Of a DNA stretch of 64,000 bases, positions 41,341 through 49,581 are shown piece by piece. The position numbers and the translations under genes are program-made. The stretch spans positions 682,001 to 746,000 of the forward strand of contig NZ_JBKQWY010000001.1 in assembly GCF_047308265.1 (NCBI RefSeq). The letters run 5' to 3'. Every line of letters begins with the position of its first letter. The first letter of the stretch is position 1. The stretch comes from Maricaulis sp047308265 (GTDB lineage Bacteria; Pseudomonadota; Alphaproteobacteria; Caulobacterales; Maricaulaceae). The notes under the pieces were generated by a model. The model did no database searches. It saw only the letters and a program-made list of their open reading frames with translations, and was not told the origin of the DNA.

Positions 41341-41751
41341 ATGCTCAATCCCCAAGACTGTATGTGTGAGGATATTCGTCGCACCGCGCGTGCCCTGACC
41401 TCGGCTTACGAGGCAGCTCTGAAACCTGTGGGTCTCACAGTGGGGCAATTCACCCTTTTATCCTTGTTGAAGGGGATGGGGCCGATGCCCCTGAGCGCGC
41501 TCGCAGAACACGCCGATCTGGACCGCACCACGCTGAGCCGGAACCTGACACCCCTGACGCGGCGTGGCCTGGTCGAAACGCAGGCCACTGAGGACCGTCG
41601 AGTCAAATCGATGATCTTGACCGCGTCGGGTCGGGATCTCCATTCAGAGGCCTTGCCTTTGTGGCGTGAAGCTCAGTCCCGATACCTGGCCAGGCTCGGT
41701 GAACCGGTGGCCCGAAATCTCCAGACTTTGACAGCGCAATTGCGCGACTGA
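41341..41751 (+). CDS. MarR-family transcriptional regulator
   Basis: This 136-residue winged helix-turn-helix repressor has GLTVGQFTLLSLLKGMGPMP near residue 32, LAEHADLDRTTLSRNLTPL near 54 (recognition helix) and EDRRVKSMILTASGRDL near 83 (wing), all MarR-typical. Cysteine 7 (DCMCED) is conserved in some redox-sensing members, but that is only suggestive. The ATG at 41341 is preceded by GGAGG; further in-frame ATGs at 41320 and 41329 overlap the operator. It is 20 bp upstream of the metallo-beta-lactamase-fold gene, its likely target. Confidence 0.88.
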   Translation: MLNPQDCMCEDIRRTARALTSAYEAALKPVGLTVGQFTLLSLLKGMGPMPLSALAEHADLDRTTLSRNLTPLTRRGLVETQATEDRRVKSMILTASGRDLHSEALPLWREAQSRYLARLGEPVARNLQTLTAQLRD

Positions 41752-41771
41752 ACCCATTGAGAGGACAAGAC

Positions 41772-43703
41772 ATGTCTCTTCGACTTATAGTGTGTATATG
41801 CACGTTAATATTTGCGTCTGTTCCCCCGCTTCATGCCCAGACGGGGGAGGCGCTGGTGAGCTCTCATCAGATGGGGGCCGTGTTTCCCGAGCGTGCCGGT
41901 CGACCGGTCCATCACACGGTCGCTTTCTACGAAACCGTGCTGCAGCACAGAACCATGGAGGATCCGCGCCTGATATTCCTGCTGGCCAATGGCTATATTG
42001 CCCAGGGGCAGGAGGATATCGGGATCGTACTCTTCGAGCGGGTGCTGGAGCGTGACGGTGACACGCTCAGTCCCTTGACCCGTTCGACCTATCTCGCGGC
42101 CTACGGCTTGATGCGCGGCAGTCGCGCCAATCGTGTGCCGCTTCTTCAGCGTCCGTTCTGGGTGAATGAAACCATTGATGTGCTGGACGAGGCGAACGCC
42201 ATCGTGGACGGCCAAAACCCGCTGGCGCATTGGTCCGCCGGGGTAGTGTTTGCACAATTGCCAACTCTGTTCGGGCGGCGTGAAGCGGCGGTTGAACACC
42301 TTCGCTGGCTTGTGGACCGTCCTGAAACAGAACCACTGCCCGGTTTTTACCGCGAGGCCTACCGGTATCTGGGCGAGATCTATGGTCGAACCGGGCAGAC
42401 ACAGGCGGCCGCGGAGATGACACGTCTGGCGGGTTATGAAAACGGGGTGCCACAGACCTTGTCGACTGGATGGTTTGCAACCAGCCGGGATGCTGGACTG
42501 CAGTTTGCGCCGACACCCTGGGTCGAGACGGTGCGCGAAGATCAGGTCTGGGCGTTTCAGGGGTACGGTTTTTCAACCCTCTATGCCGTTCGGGGAACGG
42601 ATGGGCTCATACTGATCGATGCCGGCACCCAGCCTTTTGCAGTCGAATCGGCGCTTGCGGATCTCTATGATGCACATCCTGATTTGCCGGAAGTGAGTGA
42701 TGTTCTGATCACTCATGCGCACTGGGATCATATTGGTGGTCACACCGTGTTGCGTCGGCGTTTTCCGGAGGCCCGCTTCTGGGGACATGCCGGTCATGCA
42801 CAGGCACAGGGCCGGTCGATGCGCGGTCATGTGTATGAACAATTCCGCAGCACCTTCTACAGCCATGACTGGATTGCCACCTACGCCCCGGACGTCGCGA
42901 TTGATCGTGCCACGACAGCCCAAATCGCCGGTATACAGATTGAGTTTTTGCCGACACCTGGCGGCGAAACCGAGGATGCGATCCTGATTATGATCCGCGA
43001 TCTGGATCTGGTGTTTTCAGGCGATGTGTTGATGCCCTTCTTCGGAGAGCCCTGGGTTGAAGAGGGCAGCGTTCTGGGCGCGCTCGAGACTTTGCAGACC
43101 CTGGAAAGTCTGCCGGTCAATGACATTTATCATGGCCATTACGGGATCACGGTCATGTATCCGCACACGACTGACCTTGTCGCCATTCGCCAGGCCCTGT
43201 CCTGGCTGGAGACTCAAAGCCGCGCCCGCCTACTGGAGGGTCAGAGTGCGGAAGATATTATCCGGGCCAATCTCATTCCCGCAGACATGCTGGGGCATGA
43301 GGCGGCGTATCTGCCGTATGTCGCCAGTCGTGATGCGTTTATTCGGCGCCTGGCCGACAGCCTGACCGGTATATGGCAGGAAGAAAGCACCGGCCTTGCA
43401 CCTAAAGGGCTCGACGTGATTGGTCTGGTTGAGCGGGAACGCGCACTGGCTGAATACTTCGAGCTGGACGCCGGAGAGACACGTCGGGCCGTACGGCGCA
43501 TGATCGAGGCCGGAGATCTGGAACTGGCGCTTGAAACGGCCCTGGCTGCCGAACGGGCCTGGCCACGCGATGCCAGCTTTACCCGGCTGCGCCAGGAAGC
43601 GGCCGATCGTCTGGCCAGCCTCAACCAGTTTTTCGACCCGTTCGCCTTCACGGTCTTTGTCGAGATCGCGGGGCGTGAACACCCCGCTATGCCCGCGCAG
43701 TAA
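41772..43703 (+). CDS. exported metallo-beta-lactamase-fold hydrolase with flanking helical domains
   Basis: This 643-residue protein has a signal peptide (LRLIVCICTLIFASVPPLHAQ, cut after about residue 22) and so is periplasmic or secreted. A helical region follows (about 25-240). The metallo-beta-lactamase domain has VLITHAHWDHIGGHTVLRR near 310 with the HxHxDH zinc motif and FSGDVLMPF near 417. A C-terminal helical tail is about 490-643. The layout is reminiscent of alkyl sulfatases of the SdsA1 type, which however use a THSHxDHxGG motif, so the substrate is open. GAGAGGA precedes the ATG at 41772. It is probably controlled by the MarR protein upstream. Confidence 0.8.
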   Translation: MSLRLIVCICTLIFASVPPLHAQTGEALVSSHQMGAVFPERAGRPVHHTVAFYETVLQHRTMEDPRLIFLLANGYIAQGQEDIGIVLFERVLERDGDTLSPLTRSTYLAAYGLMRGSRANRVPLLQRPFWVNETIDVLDEANAIVDGQNPLAHWSAGVVFAQLPTLFGRREAAVEHLRWLVDRPETEPLPGFYREAYRYLGEIYGRTGQTQAAAEMTRLAGYENGVPQTLSTGWFATSRDAGLQFAPTPWVETVREDQVWAFQGYGFSTLYAVRGTDGLILIDAGTQPFAVESALADLYDAHPDLPEVSDVLITHAHWDHIGGHTVLRRRFPEARFWGHAGHAQAQGRSMRGHVYEQFRSTFYSHDWIATYAPDVAIDRATTAQIAGIQIEFLPTPGGETEDAILIMIRDLDLVFSGDVLMPFFGEPWVEEGSVLGALETLQTLESLPVNDIYHGHYGITVMYPHTTDLVAIRQALSWLETQSRARLLEGQSAEDIIRANLIPADMLGHEAAYLPYVASRDAFIRRLADSLTGIWQEESTGLAPKGLDVIGLVERERALAEYFELDAGETRRAVRRMIEAGDLELALETALAAERAWPRDASFTRLRQEAADRLASLNQFFDPFAFTVFVEIAGREHPAMPAQ

Positions 43704-43718
43704 TCCTTCAGCGGAGTG

Positions 43719-43742
43719 CGGCCCTGCAGTGCAGGGCCGTTT
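43719..43742. terminator. bidirectional terminator-like hairpin
   Basis: CGGCCCTGC at 43719-43727 pairs exactly with GCAGGGCCG at 43731-43739 around AGT, followed by TTT. It lies 16 bases after the stop of the hydrolase gene and 13 before the convergent second hydrolase gene. Confidence 0.6.
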
Positions 43743-43754
43743 CCGCGTTGGACG

Positions 43755-44705
43755 TCAGTCCGGATTATGAATCCGTTCCGGGTCGAAAACGATCCCCGCG
43801 CCCTCATATTCACACAGGAGGGCCGCGCCGATATGTGTTGTGTGGGATTCCCCCTCACACGCTCCGCTCAAAATCGCTTCGGCTGTACCGATCAGACTGT
43901 CGAGAAACTCGACCGGCAAAGGTTCGCCATGCCCGGGCAGGAAGCGCGTAATGCGGTCTTTGCGGGCCTCAATGCGTTCCAGGCCCATGAGGAAGTCCTC
44001 AACCGAGGTTGCCAGCGGGGGGTGGAGCCAGGCGCGGCCGATCACTGTGTCGCCTGTCAACATGGCGCCCGAGCCGAGGTCGTGTAGGACGATACTGCCG
44101 GGGGTATGCCCGGGAGTGTGCAGGACCTCGATATTGCGCTGGCCCAGCTCGAAGACGAACCCCTCCTGGATCAAGGTAAGTTCGGGGTAATCGTCTGCTT
44201 CCAGCCGGGCCAGCCTCTCGGGGAGAGGGCGGTCAAGAAACGCATTATAGGTGTGTCTCATATTCGTTTTCGACGTGAAGTGCGCCAGGGTTTCCGGTTC
44301 ATCGGCATGCAGGTGAACGTGGTGGAAATCGGTGTTTCCGCCCGCGTGATCCGGATGGGCGTGAGAGTTCACCACGAGAAGCGGCAGGTCGGTCAGGCTA
44401 CGGGCATAGGCGTTGATGTCGGCAAACCCGACGCCGGTGTCGACCAGCAGCGCATGTGTTTGTCCTTCGACCAGATACATGCGGTCCACACCATTATCGC
44501 TGATGGTCCAGATCCCGTCTCCCAGCGCGGCATGGGTGAACCAGACGGGTGTCTGTGCGCGCGGAGTTTGGTGGCGACGGTGGGCATCCGCTGTTGTGGG
44601 AAGCGTGACGGTGAGCAGCGCAGCAACAAGCCCATGCAAGCAAATCGTCAGGCGGTTGGGAGACAGACGGTCAAGAAAAAGATGGGCGGTGCGGGCAGAT
44701 GTCAT
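43755..44705 (-). CDS. exported metallo-beta-lactamase-fold hydrolase
   Basis: This 316-residue protein has an N-terminal hydrophobic segment (LVAALLTVTLPTTADA, about residues 28-43) that looks like a signal peptide. The zinc-binding motif VVNSHAHPDHAGGNTDF is near residue 110, followed by VLHTPGHTPGSIVLH near 196, MLTGDTVIG near 215 and FLPGHGEPL near 250. This order is that of glyoxalase-II/lactamase-like hydrolases. It is encoded convergently to the larger hydrolase and does not share its helical flanks. The substrate is not predictable. Confidence 0.85.
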   Translation of the reverse strand: MTSARTAHLFLDRLSPNRLTICLHGLVAALLTVTLPTTADAHRRHQTPRAQTPVWFTHAALGDGIWTISDNGVDRMYLVEGQTHALLVDTGVGFADINAYARSLTDLPLLVVNSHAHPDHAGGNTDFHHVHLHADEPETLAHFTSKTNMRHTYNAFLDRPLPERLARLEADDYPELTLIQEGFVFELGQRNIEVLHTPGHTPGSIVLHDLGSGAMLTGDTVIGRAWLHPPLATSVEDFLMGLERIEARKDRITRFLPGHGEPLPVEFLDSLIGTAEAILSGACEGESHTTHIGAALLCEYEGAGIVFDPERIHNPD

Positions 44706-44813
44706 GGGGCAAATCTCCGGATCGTGATGAGATCCGAAGATTGGCGAGCAGAATGACGGAATGAAATCGGGCCGGGACGAATGTCCGAAATGTGGGTCGA
44801 TTGTCCGGGTGGA

Positions 44814-45596
44814 TCAGATCTGTCCGGCGCGTCGCAAGCTCTGATAGGCTGATTTGCTAACAGGGATCTCGATCCCGCTCTTGAGTATGGCGAGGGCATT
44901 GCCATTGCGGTGCGGGCGTACGTGCTGGAGCTGGCTGCGCCGGATCAGGTGGGAGCGATGAACCCGTAAAAACTCCTGATCGGGCAGGCGGGCTTCCAGG
45001 TCTCCCAGCGAGCTTCGAAGCAGATGGCAGGCCTGATGCGTTCGCACTTCAACATAATTGCCGGCCGCATGCAGGGCGTGAACCTCATCGACGCGGATCG
45101 AGATTTTGCGCGATCCCTGCTCACACAGAATGGTGTGCGTAGGGGGCGTTTGAGGTGGTTCGGCTGACAGCGACTTGTCCGATCGGGGCTGCAGGACCAG
45201 TTTCCAGCCGCACAGGACCAGCAGGGCCGCGGTCATGTATTTGGGTAGTATGTAGATCAGGCCCTCTATCCAGCCGACGCCGTCCTGGAGGACGCCCAGA
45301 CCCGAACGCAACAAGGCCAGTGTCATGATCAAACTGGCCAGGGCCAAAAGCCGGGTGGTCAGAGGTATGGTGTTCGTCTCGGCCCATTCGAGCGCCATGA
45401 AGATCAGGGGGGTGATCAACGCGAGCGGTCCCCATTCGCGCAGGACCCAGCACACTCCGGCAAACGGATCATAGGCATGCCCTTGAATGGCGGAATGAAA
45501 CAGGCCGCAATGAATAAAGGAACCCAGGAACGTCACGCCCCAGCCCAGGGCGCTCAGGCGAAAAACAGGGTTCTGGAAAACAGAAAGCTTTGGCAT
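44814..45596 (-). CDS. membrane-bound LytTR-family transcriptional regulator
   Basis: This 260-residue protein has four hydrophobic segments in the first 145 residues and a LytTR DNA-binding domain at about 160-260, seen as RVDEVHALHAAGNYVEVRTH and EFLRVHRSHLIRRSQLQHV. There is no receiver domain, so it is a one-component, membrane-embedded LytTR regulator of the kind common in alphaproteobacteria. The ATG at 45596 is chosen; a TTG 18 bases upstream is possible. It precedes the small hydrolase gene (108-bp gap) and may control it. Confidence 0.8.
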   Translation of the reverse strand: MPKLSVFQNPVFRLSALGWGVTFLGSFIHCGLFHSAIQGHAYDPFAGVCWVLREWGPLALITPLIFMALEWAETNTIPLTTRLLALASLIMTLALLRSGLGVLQDGVGWIEGLIYILPKYMTAALLVLCGWKLVLQPRSDKSLSAEPPQTPPTHTILCEQGSRKISIRVDEVHALHAAGNYVEVRTHQACHLLRSSLGDLEARLPDQEFLRVHRSHLIRRSQLQHVRPHRNGNALAILKSGIEIPVSKSAYQSLRRAGQI

Positions 45597-45699
45597 CGGG
45601 TGTACGTCAAACAACTTGTTCGGCGAAAGATAGCGTTACCAGAAGCAGGAGCGGGCATCACAGTGATCACACATGGTTGTGAGCTTGAGCCGGTTCTCC

Positions 45700-46056
45700 T
45701 CAGGTCTTGCTGTCGACACTCCGCCACCAGGCATGCATGGCCTTGAACATCGGGATCAGACCGCGTGCCGTTTCGGTCGCGCAGTATTCCACGCGGGGAG
45801 GCACTTCCGCATAGACGGTTCGTGTTACCAGCCCGTCCGCCTCCAGTGCGCGCAATTGCGAGGTAAGCATGGTCTGAGTGATGTCGCCGACCCGTCGTCG
45901 TAACTCATTGAACCTGTGGGTGCCCTGGAAGATCAGGATCTGGAGAACAATGAGCTTCCACTTGCCTCCGATCAGTTGGGCGATCTGGGGCATCGGACAG
46001 GGTGTGGCCTCCAGCGCGTCCTCCGCGGCGGATGTGTCAGAAAGTGTCGCTGTCAT
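45700..46056 (-). CDS. HxlR-family transcriptional regulator
   Basis: This 118-residue winged-helix protein has CPMPQIAQLIGGKWKLIVLQ near residue 20, where the conserved Cys and GGKW block are the HxlR signature. FNELRRRVGDITQTMLTSQL near 49 is the recognition helix, and VPPRVEYCATETARGL near 85 is the wing. Such regulators often sense electrophiles or thiol stress through that Cys. A perfect 20-bp palindrome lies 19 bp upstream. It is divergent from the SRPBCC gene at 46238, its probable target. Confidence 0.88.
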   Translation of the reverse strand: MTATLSDTSAAEDALEATPCPMPQIAQLIGGKWKLIVLQILIFQGTHRFNELRRRVGDITQTMLTSQLRALEADGLVTRTVYAEVPPRVEYCATETARGLIPMFKAMHAWWRSVDSKT

Positions 46057-46075
46057 TCATCTGTCCTCGCTCCAA

Positions 46076-46095
46076 TAGTATCGAAATCGATACTA
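46076..46095. promoter_or_regulatory. perfect 20-bp palindrome, HxlR operator candidate
   Basis: TAGTATCGA at 46076-46084 and TCGATACTA at 46087-46095 flank AA, so all 20 bases are symmetric. It sits between the divergent HxlR and SRPBCC genes, 20 bases from the HxlR start. Confidence 0.7.
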
Positions 46096-46237
46096 CATAT
46101 CAAAAATCTGCTTACTTGTAATACCGTACTTATCTCGTCATGTCTCTCCCTCCCGATCAAGGAGGATCCGATGACACGACCAGAGATGCCCGTTGGCCGG
46201 GACTGACATGACACTCATTGTTTTCAGCCAACGGATC

Positions 46238-46708
46238 ATGACGATGACAGCCCGCCACTACACGCGCACTCTCACCACGTCGGCCACCCCGGACCAGGCC
46301 TATGACGCCTTGACCACAGGGTTTGCCGCCTGGTGGACCCAGCCCGATCATGCGATCACACGGCCGGGTGACCGGGCGCGCTTTTCCTTCCCGCCTCAGC
46401 ACTCCTATTGGACGTTCGAGGCGCAACACCTCATTCCCGGCGAACGCGTGGAGTTGTTATGTGTGGAGGCTTTTCATGTCCACGACGGACAGCCCGACGC
46501 GATCAAGCGGGAATGGCTGGGCTCGCGTCTGATCTGGACCGTCCGGCCCGTTGAGGCAGGGTGCGAGATCCATTTCATCCATGAAGGGCTCCAGCCCGAC
46601 CTTCACTGCTGGGATGTGTGTGAGGCGGGATGGGACCGGTTTTTTGTGGCCAGCCTGAAAGCCTATCTCGATACCGGGAAAGGCATGCCACACCGCGCCA
46701 GCGCCTAG
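46238..46708 (+). CDS. SRPBCC/AHSA1-domain protein
   Basis: This 156-residue protein belongs to the START-like/AHSA1 group, with TTSATPDQAYDALTTGFAAWW near residue 11 and RLIWTVRPVEAGCEIHFIHEG near 90. Such proteins bind small hydrophobic ligands or act as stress-related helpers. In-frame ATGs at 46208 and 46244 are alternatives; 46238 is chosen by where the domain begins. It is divergent from the HxlR gene and likely controlled by it through the palindrome at 46076. A strong hairpin follows the stop. Confidence 0.75.
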   Translation: MTMTARHYTRTLTTSATPDQAYDALTTGFAAWWTQPDHAITRPGDRARFSFPPQHSYWTFEAQHLIPGERVELLCVEAFHVHDGQPDAIKREWLGSRLIWTVRPVEAGCEIHFIHEGLQPDLHCWDVCEAGWDRFFVASLKAYLDTGKGMPHRASA

Positions 46709-46720
46709 GGCCGACAAAAA

Positions 46721-46744
46721 AGCCCCCGTCCGGGGACGGGGGCT
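46721..46744. terminator. intrinsic terminator, now following the SRPBCC gene
   Basis: AGCCCCCGTC at 46721-46730 pairs exactly with GACGGGGGCT at 46735-46744 around CGGG, with AAAAAA before it, so it works best for minus-strand transcripts. It lies just downstream (minus sense) of the ahcY 3'-end copy at 46762 and was probably the original ahcY terminator. Confidence 0.8.
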
Positions 46745-46761
46745 CTTCATGACCAGGGAGC

Positions 46762-46809
46762 CATCGCCTAGTAGCGATAATGCTCGGCCTTGAACGGAGC
46801 GGCCTGCGA
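46762..46809 (-). pseudogene. orphan copy of the ahcY 3' end
   Basis: These 48 bases match 48131-48178, the end of ahcY and its first downstream bases, with four differences. Read on the minus strand they encode QAAPFKAEHYRY and a stop, against QAGPFKAEHYRY in the real gene. The differences include a synonymous one, as between alleles of related strains. It marks the far border of the inserted segment containing the AhpD and HxlR genes. Confidence 0.85.
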
Positions 46810-47388
46810 TTAGCCTCTAAGGTTTGGTTTTTGCCATTTCTTGTGAGTGGCCGCTTCATCCAGCGGTGTCTGTGCAATCGCGTTGGTGTAATTGCTCATC
46901 ACTTTGATCGCCAGGCCCAGAACAACTTCGAGCGCGTGTTGCTCATTGTATCCTTGAGCAAAAAAGGCCTGCAAGTCTGCGGGAGAAACATTGCCATTGT
47001 TCCTGACCATGTCCCGTGTGAAGACCCGCAGAGCGTCTTGTTTGCCATCGGAGAGGTTGGCGCCGTTTCTCAGAGCCTCCACATCGCTGTCGGAGAGGCC
47101 AGCCTTTTCGGACAGAATGGTGTGCCAGGGCACGCAATAGCCGCAATTGTTTTCGAAATTTGCCGTTTGATAGACGATCTGCCGTTCTGCCGCGCTCAAA
47201 CTGGTTTCATCAAACCGATCCCACCCCGTCATATAGGTTGCCAATAGCCCCGGAGCCTGTGCCATCACAGCTTCAACATTCGGAACTAGGCCAAAGGCGG
47301 CCTTTGCACTCTCCAGATAGGTCTTGGAGGCGTCCGGTGCGGTTTCGATTGTGTAGAGGTTGAAGGGTGTAATTGTCTGTTTTGTCAC
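46810..47388 (-). CDS. AhpD-like / carboxymuconolactone decarboxylase-family protein
   Basis: This 192-residue helical protein has the redox motif ENNCGYCVPWHT near residue 78-89 (CxxC then His, as in AhpD-like peroxidase partners), AERQIVYQTANFENN before it and EVVLGLAIKVMSNYTNAI near 150. It probably handles peroxides or reactive electrophiles. Its stop codon directly abuts the orphan ahcY fragment, so the insertion border is at its 3' end. It is divergent from an HxlR regulator gene, which is a common pairing. Confidence 0.85.
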   Translation of the reverse strand: MTKQTITPFNLYTIETAPDASKTYLESAKAAFGLVPNVEAVMAQAPGLLATYMTGWDRFDETSLSAAERQIVYQTANFENNCGYCVPWHTILSEKAGLSDSDVEALRNGANLSDGKQDALRVFTRDMVRNNGNVSPADLQAFFAQGYNEQHALEVVLGLAIKVMSNYTNAIAQTPLDEAATHKKWQKPNLRG

Positions 47389-47427
47389 TCGAAATCTCCA
47401 TCGTTGAGCGCTGTCTTGTTCGACAGT

Positions 47428-47445
47428 TTTGTAGCTAGTGACAAA
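47428..47445. promoter_or_regulatory. imperfect palindrome between AhpD-like and HxlR genes
   Basis: TTTGTAGCTAGTGACAAA has symmetric TTTGT/ACAAA arms and a CTAG centre with two mismatched pairs. It lies midway between the divergent starts (47388 and 47481) in an AT-rich gap and is a reasonable HxlR site. A second dyad, CTGTC/GACAG at 47411-47426, is beside it. Confidence 0.5.
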
Positions 47446-47480
47446 AGAACCAGTTATACAGTACGCACCTTTTGGTAACT

Positions 47481-47888
47481 ATGGAATTTGTGGATATGTA
47501 CCGCCTCCCGAAGGACCCGGACCGGGTCAAAGCCAATGTCTTTCACAACGATTGTCCAGCGAGATTCCTGCTTTCAAAGATTGCGGGCAAGTGGAGCATG
47601 CTGGTCATCGATGCACTTGATGGTGCTCCCAAACGCAACGGTGAGTTAATGCGGAAAATTGAGGGTATCTCTCAGAAAATGCTCACACAAACGCTGAAAG
47701 AACTTGAAGAAATGCAGATCGTGGTGCGTCAGGACATGCAGACTGTCCCGCCTCATGTTGAGTATCAATTGACGCCGTTGGGCAATGATCTGCGCGAGCG
47801 AATCTGCGCGTTGGACCGTTGGGTCGAAACCAATATGATTCATTTGATCGCGGGACATAGATCAATCCCTCTGGTCACATTGGATTGA
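47481..47888 (+). CDS. HxlR-family transcriptional regulator
   Basis: This 135-residue winged-helix protein has the HxlR core HNDCPARFLLSKIAGKWSML near residue 24, with the conserved Cys. ELMRKIEGISQKMLTQTLKEL near 55 and VPPHVEYQLTPLGNDL near 90 follow. It is a separate, diverged family member from the one at 45700. The neighbouring AhpD-like gene is the likely target. The ATG at 47481 is preferred over a TTG at 47472 and an ATG at 47496. It lies inside the segment bordered by the two ahcY ends and is somewhat AT-richer than the methyl-cycle genes next to it. Confidence 0.85.
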   Translation: MEFVDMYRLPKDPDRVKANVFHNDCPARFLLSKIAGKWSMLVIDALDGAPKRNGELMRKIEGISQKMLTQTLKELEEMQIVVRQDMQTVPPHVEYQLTPLGNDLRERICALDRWVETNMIHLIAGHRSIPLVTLD

Positions 47889-48083
47889 AAAACCGGTCTT
47901 GGGCGAGAGTGAAACGCCTCCTTGGATGACAATCGGGGGCCAAACCCAAAATGCTTGGACCCATGGCAATCGCAAGCGCGGATCGCGTTTAACAGGCTCC
48001 GGTGAGGCTGATTGTCCACTGGACGATATGCCCTCTCAAAAACGCTTGGATTCGCTCACCTGCTGCAGGCGTTACGGACAATA

Positions 48084-48116
48084 AAAAACCCCGCCAGACG
48101 CTCTGGCGGGGTTTTT
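48084..48116. terminator. bidirectional intrinsic terminator between HxlR and ahcY
   Basis: CCCCGCCAGA at 48089-48098 pairs exactly with TCTGGCGGGG at 48102-48111 around CGC. A-runs precede and T-runs follow, so it can stop both the HxlR transcript and the ahcY transcript. It differs in sequence from the terminator at 46721. Confidence 0.9.
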
Positions 48117-48136
48117 GTTGGATGCTCGATCATCGC

Positions 48137-49546
48137 CTAGTAGCGATAGTGCTCGGCCTTAAACGGGCCGGCCTGCGACACGCCGATATAGTCGGCCTGT
48201 TCACTGGACAGCTCGGTCAGCTTGGCGCCCAGCTTGGGCAGGTGCAGGGCCGCGACTTTTTCGTCGAGATGTTTCGGCAGGATGTAGACATCCTTTCCGT
48301 ACTCATCGCCCTTGGTCCACAGCTCGATCTGGGCCAGCGTCTGGTTGGTGAAGCTCGCGGACATCACGAAGGACGGGTGACCCGTGGCATTGCCGAGATT
48401 CACCAGGCGGCCTTCGGACAGGAGGATGATCCGGTGGCCTTCCGGGAAGTTCACCAGGTCGACCTGCGGTTTCACATTGGTCCACTGATAATTCTTCAGG
48501 CTCTCGACCTGAATTTCGTTATCGAAATGGCCGATATTGCAGACGATCGCCATGTCTTTCATCGACCGCATGTGGTCGACGGTGATGATGTCCTTATTGC
48601 CGGTCGCGGTGACAAAGATATCCATCTCGCCGGCGACATCCTCGATCGTCACGACCTCAAACCCGTCCATACAGGCTTGCAGCGCACAGATCGGATCGAT
48701 CTCGGCCACATAGACCCGCGCACCGGCGCCGCTGAGCGACTCGGCCGAGCCCTTGCCCACATCGCCATATCCCAGAACAAGGGCCTTCTTGCCGGCCATC
48801 ATGACATCGGTGCCCCGACGGATCGCGTCGACCAGGCTTTCGCGGCAGCCATATCGGTTGTCGAATTTCGACTTCGTCACGCTGTCGTTCACATTGATCG
48901 CCGGGAAGGGCAGCTCGCCGCGCTTCTGCATCTGGTACAGACGCATCACGCCTGTTGTGGTTTCCTCGGACACGCCTTGAATTGCGGCCTTGGCCTTTGC
49001 AAACCAGCCCGGTGTCGCGGCGATACGCTTCTTGATCTGGGCGTAGAGCGCCGTTTCTTCTTCAGACTTGGGATGGTCGAGAATGGACGGGTCCAGTTCG
49101 GCCTTCTCGCCCAGGATGAGGTAGAGCGTCGCATCGCCGCCATCATCCAGGATCATGTTGGCGGTTTCGCCATCGGCCCAGTGGAAGATCGCATCGGCAT
49201 AGTCCCAGTATTCTTCCAGGGTTTCACCCTTTACGGCGAAGACCGGAATGTCCTGGTCGGCAATGGCCGCCGCTGCATGGTCCTGGGTCGAGAAAATATT
49301 GCATGAAGCCCAGCGCACTTCGGCGCCCAGGGCGACCAGCGTCTCGATCAGCACAGCCGTCTGGATCGTCATGTGCAGGGAACCGGCAATGCGAGCGCCT
49401 TTGAGCGGTTGGGAATCCTTGTATTCCTCGCGCAGAGCCATCAGACCCGGCATTTCGATTTCGGCCATTTCGATCTCGGTCCGACCCCATTGGGCCAGGC
49501 TCAGATCTTTCACCAGGTTGGGCTTGTCTGCCGCGAATTGCGTCAT
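48137..49546 (-). CDS. ahcY: adenosylhomocysteinase
   Basis: This 469-residue NAD-containing enzyme splits S-adenosylhomocysteine into homocysteine and adenosine, removing the product inhibitor of methyltransferases. It shows AEIEMPGLMALREEY near residue 28, SCNIFSTQDHAAAAIA near 80, NVNDSVTKSKFDNRYGCRES near 218 and the NAD loop LVLGYGDVGKGSAESL near 252, and it ends in KAEHYRY. It lies 77 bp downstream of metK with a weak terminator between. Its 3' end is partly duplicated at 46762. Confidence 0.97.
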   Translation of the reverse strand: MTQFAADKPNLVKDLSLAQWGRTEIEMAEIEMPGLMALREEYKDSQPLKGARIAGSLHMTIQTAVLIETLVALGAEVRWASCNIFSTQDHAAAAIADQDIPVFAVKGETLEEYWDYADAIFHWADGETANMILDDGGDATLYLILGEKAELDPSILDHPKSEEETALYAQIKKRIAATPGWFAKAKAAIQGVSEETTTGVMRLYQMQKRGELPFPAINVNDSVTKSKFDNRYGCRESLVDAIRRGTDVMMAGKKALVLGYGDVGKGSAESLSGAGARVYVAEIDPICALQACMDGFEVVTIEDVAGEMDIFVTATGNKDIITVDHMRSMKDMAIVCNIGHFDNEIQVESLKNYQWTNVKPQVDLVNFPEGHRIILLSEGRLVNLGNATGHPSFVMSASFTNQTLAQIELWTKGDEYGKDVYILPKHLDEKVAALHLPKLGAKLTELSSEQADYIGVSQAGPFKAEHYRY

Positions 49547-49581
49547 GCCTCAAAGTCCTCTTGTGGATATGGAGTGTATGC

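Noticed and set aside
48002..49306. 434-codon plus-strand open frame over ahcY
   Set aside because: AhcY is unmistakable on the minus strand, and the open frame runs through a terminator before entering the gene.
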